Assembly (NCBI GenBank): GCA_934157235.1
Contig: CAKPHH010000001.1
Location: 186,001 to 250,000 of the forward strand
Length of the DNA stretch: 64,000 nucleotides
Direction: 5' to 3'
Origin: an uncultured Bacilli bacterium
GTDB taxonomy: Bacteria > Bacillota_I > Bacilli_A > RF39 > UBA660
Part shown: in pieces, positions 60,307-64,000 of the stretch
How positions within the stretch are numbered: the first letter of the stretch is position 1
Layout: each line of letters begins with the position of its first letter
Notes under the pieces: generated by a model
Told to the model about the DNA's origin: nothing
The model's input: only the letters and a program-made list of their open reading frames with translations
Databases searched by the model: none
Translations under genes and position numbers: made by a program

Positions 60307-62060
60307 TAAAACTACTTAAAAAATTCACTAAAAAGGAATGGCTATTATCATTTATAGCCTTAATATTAATTGTCACTGAAGTTTGGCTTGAATTAAAAAT
60401 GCCTGACTATATGTCTAAAATAACTAGACTTGTCCAAACTGAAGGCAGTAAAATGGCTGATGTCATTTCCAATGGTGTTTGGATGATTGCCTGTGCCTTT
60501 GGAAGCCTTGTTGCCGCTATAATAGTTGGATACATAATTGCTAATGTTGCTTCATCATTTTCTATGAAATTAAGAAAAGAAGTCTACAACAAAGTAGAAA
60601 ATCTTTCCATGAACGAAATAAAGCATTTTAAAACTAACAGTTTAATAACCAGAACTACAAACGATATAACTCAAGTAGAAATGTTAGTAAGTATGGGTTT
60701 ACAACTACTATTAAAAGCCCCTATAACAGCAGCTTGGGCTATTCTAAAAATTCTAAATAAAAGTTGGCAATGGAGTGCCGCCACCGCCGTTGCTGTAGTC
60801 ATCTTATTATCAGTAATTGGTACTCTAACCATAATTGTTATGCCAAGATTTAAAATTGTACAAAAGTTAATTGATAAAATCAATGGTGTCACTAGAGAAA
60901 ACTTAACAGGTATTAGAGTCGTTCGTGCCTTTAACGCTGAAAAATATCAAGAAAATAAATTTGAAGAAGTAAATAATAAATTAACTAATCTTCAATTATT
61001 TAATCAAACTATGTTCGCCACCCTAGAACCTGTAATGTACCTTGTCATGAATGGTCTAGCTTTATCTATTTATTTTATTGGAGCAAGTATTATAAGCAAT
61101 GCCTTAATAGCTGATAAAATAGCTTTATTCGGTGATATGGTAGTATTTTCATCATATTCTATGCAAGTAATAATGTCCTTCTTGATGTTAGCTATGATTT
61201 TTATGATGATGCCAAGAGCCCAAGTATCTGCCGAACGTATCAATGAAGTTCTAGAGACTAAAAGTTCTCTAAAAGAAGGAGACTTTGATGGCAAAACTAC
61301 TGAAACTGGTACTGTAGAATTTAAAAATGTTTCTTTTAAATATCCAGACGCCGAAGAGTATTTATTAAAAAATATTTCTTTCAAAGCTGCGAAAGGTCAA
61401 ACCATTGCTTTTATAGGATCAACTGGTTCTGGTAAATCAACACTTATAAACTTAGTTCCAAGGTTTTATGATGCTACTGATGGAGAAATATTAGTCGATG
61501 GTGTTAACGTTAAAGATTATCAAGAAAAAGCCCTAAATAATAAATTGGGTTATATTCCACAAAAAGCCGTAATATTTAATGGTAGTGTTAATTTCAATAT
61601 ATCCTATGGTGATAATGGCAAAGAAAAAACACAAAAAGACATCAAAGAAGCTATTAGTGTCGCTCAAGCTAAAGAATTCGTTGAGAAAATGGATGATGCT
61701 TACGAAACACATCTAGCCCAAGGTGGTACTAATGTATCTGGTGGTCAAAAACAGCGTCTTGCTATTGCTAGAGCTATTGCTAGAAAACCCGAAATCTATA
61801 TCTTTGATGATTCTTTTTCTGCCCTTGACTATAAAACAGATGCCGTTTTAAGAAAAGAGTTAAAAAAGTACACTAAAGATGCCACTTGTCTAATCGTCGC
61901 TCAACGTATCGGAACAATAATGAATGCTGATAAAATATTAGTTTTAGATAATGGTGAATGTGTAGGTATTGGAACTCATAAAGAATTACTAAAAAAATGC
62001 AAAGTATATAAGCAAATAGCCTTATCACAACTATCAAAGGAGGAATTAGAAAATGAATAA
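60303..62060 (+). CDS. ABC exporter half-transporter 1 (heterodimer, degenerate site)
   Basis: This 585-residue type IV (B-family) exporter subunit has six helices (about 13-310), then an ATPase: Walker A GSTGSGKS (372-379), signature VSGGQKQRLA (478-487) and Walker B IYIFDDSFSALD (498-509). The catalytic Glu after Walker B is replaced by Asp (FDD), as is usual in the degenerate half of heterodimeric exporters such as BmrC/BmrD. The partner follows with an 8-bp overlap, and a MarR regulator precedes. Confidence 0.93.
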   Translation: MIKLLKKFTKKEWLLSFIALILIVTEVWLELKMPDYMSKITRLVQTEGSKMADVISNGVWMIACAFGSLVAAIIVGYIIANVASSFSMKLRKEVYNKVENLSMNEIKHFKTNSLITRTTNDITQVEMLVSMGLQLLLKAPITAAWAILKILNKSWQWSAATAVAVVILLSVIGTLTIIVMPRFKIVQKLIDKINGVTRENLTGIRVVRAFNAEKYQENKFEEVNNKLTNLQLFNQTMFATLEPVMYLVMNGLALSIYFIGASIISNALIADKIALFGDMVVFSSYSMQVIMSFLMLAMIFMMMPRAQVSAERINEVLETKSSLKEGDFDGKTTETGTVEFKNVSFKYPDAEEYLLKNISFKAAKGQTIAFIGSTGSGKSTLINLVPRFYDATDGEILVDGVNVKDYQEKALNNKLGYIPQKAVIFNGSVNFNISYGDNGKEKTQKDIKEAISVAQAKEFVEKMDDAYETHLAQGGTNVSGGQKQRLAIARAIARKPEIYIFDDSFSALDYKTDAVLRKELKKYTKDATCLIVAQRIGTIMNADKILVLDNGECVGIGTHKELLKKCKVYKQIALSQLSKEELENE

Positions 62061-64000
62061 TGAAGAGAAAAACACCAAAGAAGAACGACAACATCATGGT
62101 CCTCCAGGTATGAGAAGGGCAGCTGAAAAGCCTAAAGACCTAAAAAAAGCCATCAAAAGATTAGTTCAAGGTCTAAAAAATTTTAAACTATTAATCTTAA
62201 CTTCCTTAATTTTAGCCGCTTTAAGTGCCATTCTTGCTATATTTTCTCCTAATATTATTAAGGATTTAACTGACGAAATATCTAAAGGTCTCGTTATAAA
62301 TAGTAAGAACCTAGAACTAGTAACCAAAGAAATAACCGCTAATTTTACTTCTCCCGAAGAACAATTAAGAATCTCACAAATACTAAGTATTGACATGACA
62401 GAACAAAATATTATTAGTATCATGCAAGATTCTACTATTTCACAAACAGATAAAGAAGCTTTCCAAAACTATTTAAATAATGCCTCTAGCAATAAAGAGG
62501 AAGCTTACCGAACTTTAGGCAATCTTAAAACATCCATCTTAGAAAGACTTTTAAAAGATTCAACCTTTGAAGGAAAGGTAATAACTTCCTGGGAAAAGAT
62601 TGAATTACTAAAATTAAGTAATAGTAAAGAGTTAAATATAAGTAAAAATTTACAAAGTATCTTACTTCCAGACATCACTGTAAAAGGTCAAAAAATAACT
62701 AGTAAAGACCAAGTAAAATTTTTAAGCTTAATGTCTAGTTTTCAAGGTAAAAAAGATATAAATGTCAATGCTTTATATAAAAAATTAGATAAATTACCTA
62801 ACTCCATCAAAACTCTAGTAAAGCCTAATATGAATCTAAGTAAAATTAAAAGTATTGTAACTCTCTTAATAACTCTTTATGTAATCAGCGCTATCTTTAC
62901 TTATTTTGAAGCTATCACTATGACACAAGCCGCTAATAGATTTGCTAGAAAACTACGTACTAGTATTTCTACTAAAATAAACAAATTACCATTAAAATAT
63001 TTTGATCAACACGCAACTGGAGACATCTTATCCAGAGTAACTAACGATATTGATACAATTGCTCAAGCTATGAATCAATCATTATCTACTTTAGTAAGTT
63101 CAACAACCCTTTTAATAGGAACTATAATTATGATGTTTGTTACGAACTGGATCCTAGCTTTAACAGCCATTTTTTCAAGTCTCTTTGGCTTTATCTTTAT
63201 GGCTCTTGTCCTAGGTAAATCTCAAAAATACTTTACAGCTCGTCAGAAAGAGTTAGGAAACTTAAATGGTCACATTGAAGAAATATATTCTGGTTTAAAT
63301 GTTGTAAAAACTTACAATGGAGTAGAGGAGTCTAATAAAAAGTTTGACGAACTAAACAAAAAATTATATGAAGCTAACCGTAAAAGTCAATTCTTATCCG
63401 GCTTAATGCCTCCTATGATGCAATTTATTGGTAACTTTGGTTATGTTGCTGTTTGTATCGTTGGAGCAGTTCTAACTATGAATGATACCATTAGTTTCGG
63501 TGTCATAATAGCCTTCATTACTTACGTTAGACTATTCTCATCCCCATTATCACAGCTAGCTCAAGCTATGACTCAAGTTCAAACAACCACAGCAGCTAGC
63601 GAAAGAGTCTATGAATTTATTGATGAAGAAGAAATGGATAATCAAAAGTCTATAACTAAAAAATTAGCCAAAGAAGAGGCTAAAGGAAACATTGAATTTA
63701 AACATGTTTCTTTCAAGTATGATGGTAATGAAAAACCTACTATTAAAGACTTCAGTGCCATTGCTAAAAAAGGTCAAAAGATTGCTATTGTTGGTCCAAC
63801 CGGAGCTGGTAAAACAACTATGGTAAATCTCCTAATGAAGTTCTATGAAATAAGTTCCGGAGACATCGTAATAGATGGTACTCCTATAAAAGATTTATCT
63901 CGCGAAAACATTCACAGTCTATTTACTATGGTCCTACAAGATACTTGGCTATTTAGTGGTACTATTAAAGAAAACATCGTTTATAATCACAAAAATATAA
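62053..64000 (+). CDS. ABC exporter half-transporter 2 (3' end outside window)
   Basis: The second B-family subunit is open to the window edge (649 codons visible). A cytoplasmic, proline- and charge-rich N-terminus (1-40; NTKEERQHHGPPGM) and a first helix (about 43-65) precede an unusual roughly 200-residue insertion (about 66-265) before the second helix. TM helices continue to about 500. Walker A is GPTGAGKT (581-588) and the Q-loop VLQDTWLFSGTI is visible, but its signature and Walker B lie beyond the edge. AAAGGAGGAA precedes the ATG. Confidence 0.92.
   Translation, partial: MNNEEKNTKEERQHHGPPGMRRAAEKPKDLKKAIKRLVQGLKNFKLLILTSLILAALSAILAIFSPNIIKDLTDEISKGLVINSKNLELVTKEITANFTSPEEQLRISQILSIDMTEQNIISIMQDSTISQTDKEAFQNYLNNASSNKEEAYRTLGNLKTSILERLLKDSTFEGKVITSWEKIELLKLSNSKELNISKNLQSILLPDITVKGQKITSKDQVKFLSLMSSFQGKKDINVNALYKKLDKLPNSIKTLVKPNMNLSKIKSIVTLLITLYVISAIFTYFEAITMTQAANRFARKLRTSISTKINKLPLKYFDQHATGDILSRVTNDIDTIAQAMNQSLSTLVSSTTLLIGTIIMMFVTNWILALTAIFSSLFGFIFMALVLGKSQKYFTARQKELGNLNGHIEEIYSGLNVVKTYNGVEESNKKFDELNKKLYEANRKSQFLSGLMPPMMQFIGNFGYVAVCIVGAVLTMNDTISFGVIIAFITYVRLFSSPLSQLAQAMTQVQTTTAASERVYEFIDEEEMDNQKSITKKLAKEEAKGNIEFKHVSFKYDGNEKPTIKDFSAIAKKGQKIAIVGPTGAGKTTMVNLLMKFYEISSGDIVIDGTPIKDLSRENIHSLFTMVLQDTWLFSGTIKENIVYNHKNI

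Noticed and set aside
1..64000. Alternative code with TGA as Trp (mycoplasma-like)
   Set aside because: TGA ends several genes cleanly (GerA at 6937, the histidine phosphatase at 55468) and TGG is used for Trp throughout; standard code fits.
1..64000. CRISPR array, insertion sequence or prophage
   Set aside because: No regularly spaced repeats, transposase, integrase or phage structural genes were found on either strand.

Overview
The window is very AT-rich (roughly 30% GC by eye) and densely packed. Purine-rich Shine-Dalgarno sites precede most genes, U-tailed hairpin terminators are frequent, and many promoters carry a TGnTATAAT extended -10. TGA is used as a stop and TGG for tryptophan. 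Gene content (Bce-type peptide-resistance module, GerA-type germination genes, CsoR, QueH, VanZ-like and YunG-like proteins) points to a low-GC Bacillota, probably an uncultured gut member of Bacilli/Erysipelotrichia or a neighbouring lineage. The GerA-family genes hint that it is, or descends from, an endospore former. This is an inference; no 16S rRNA gene is present.

Region 1 (1-12.5 kb): the 3' end of a charged repetitive protein, two unknown genes, a tRNA-Ile2(CAT)/tRNA-Leu(TAG) pair, peptidase T, an HD phosphohydrolase, a ComEC-like secreted metallo-beta-lactamase with its DUF3006 partner, a two-gene germination operon lacking a GerB permease, RlmD, and small enzymes (histidine phosphatase, Nudix, GNAT). 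A carboxymuconolactone decarboxylase gene with an in-frame amber codon overlaps a cupin gene.

Region 2 (12.5-29.4 kb): a patchwork of cell-surface and small-molecule genes with several decaying ones. It holds an anchored protein followed by a 5'-truncated paralogue, VanZ-like, 3-hydroxyacyl-CoA dehydrogenase, a clipped GNAT, a membrane-linked XRE regulator, a lipoprotein, a shredded DUF2812-like pseudogene, a LolD/MacB-type ABC pair, YunG-like and DUF1287 proteins, a transglutaminase-like protein, an ABC-2-type exporter and a DUF2974 hydrolase.

Region 3 (29.4-53.9 kb): mostly transporters and their regulators. A complete Bce-like module (regulator, intramembrane-sensing kinase, ATPase, permease) carries an inverted repeat in front of the ABC genes. 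After a CatA-type acetyltransferase, a CsoR-family regulator, MnmA, a UDG-like protein and cytidylate kinase come two tandem ATPase-permease fusions, a four-gene ABC exporter, and a TetR-flanked MMPL pump co-transcribed with a secreted heptad-repeat protein. An XRE-membrane regulator at 52.4 kb has a promoter box nearly identical to that of the fused ABC operon 13.5 kb upstream. This is the most testable regulatory link in the window.

Region 4 (53.9-64 kb): ZIP metal transporter, second histidine phosphatase, QueH, a kinase-like protein, a 59-residue zinc-ribbon protein, MurC, an unrecognised protein that may have an ADP-ribosyltransferase-like core, a lone tRNA-Glu(CTC), and a MarR-controlled heterodimeric ABC exporter whose second subunit runs off the end.

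I see no CRISPR array, transposase, phage module or rRNA. The strongest candidates for something undescribed are the shared XRE/ABC promoter box, the reduced GerA/Ger(x)C pair, the MMPL plus secreted coiled-coil partner, and the unknown 58.7-59.5 kb protein.
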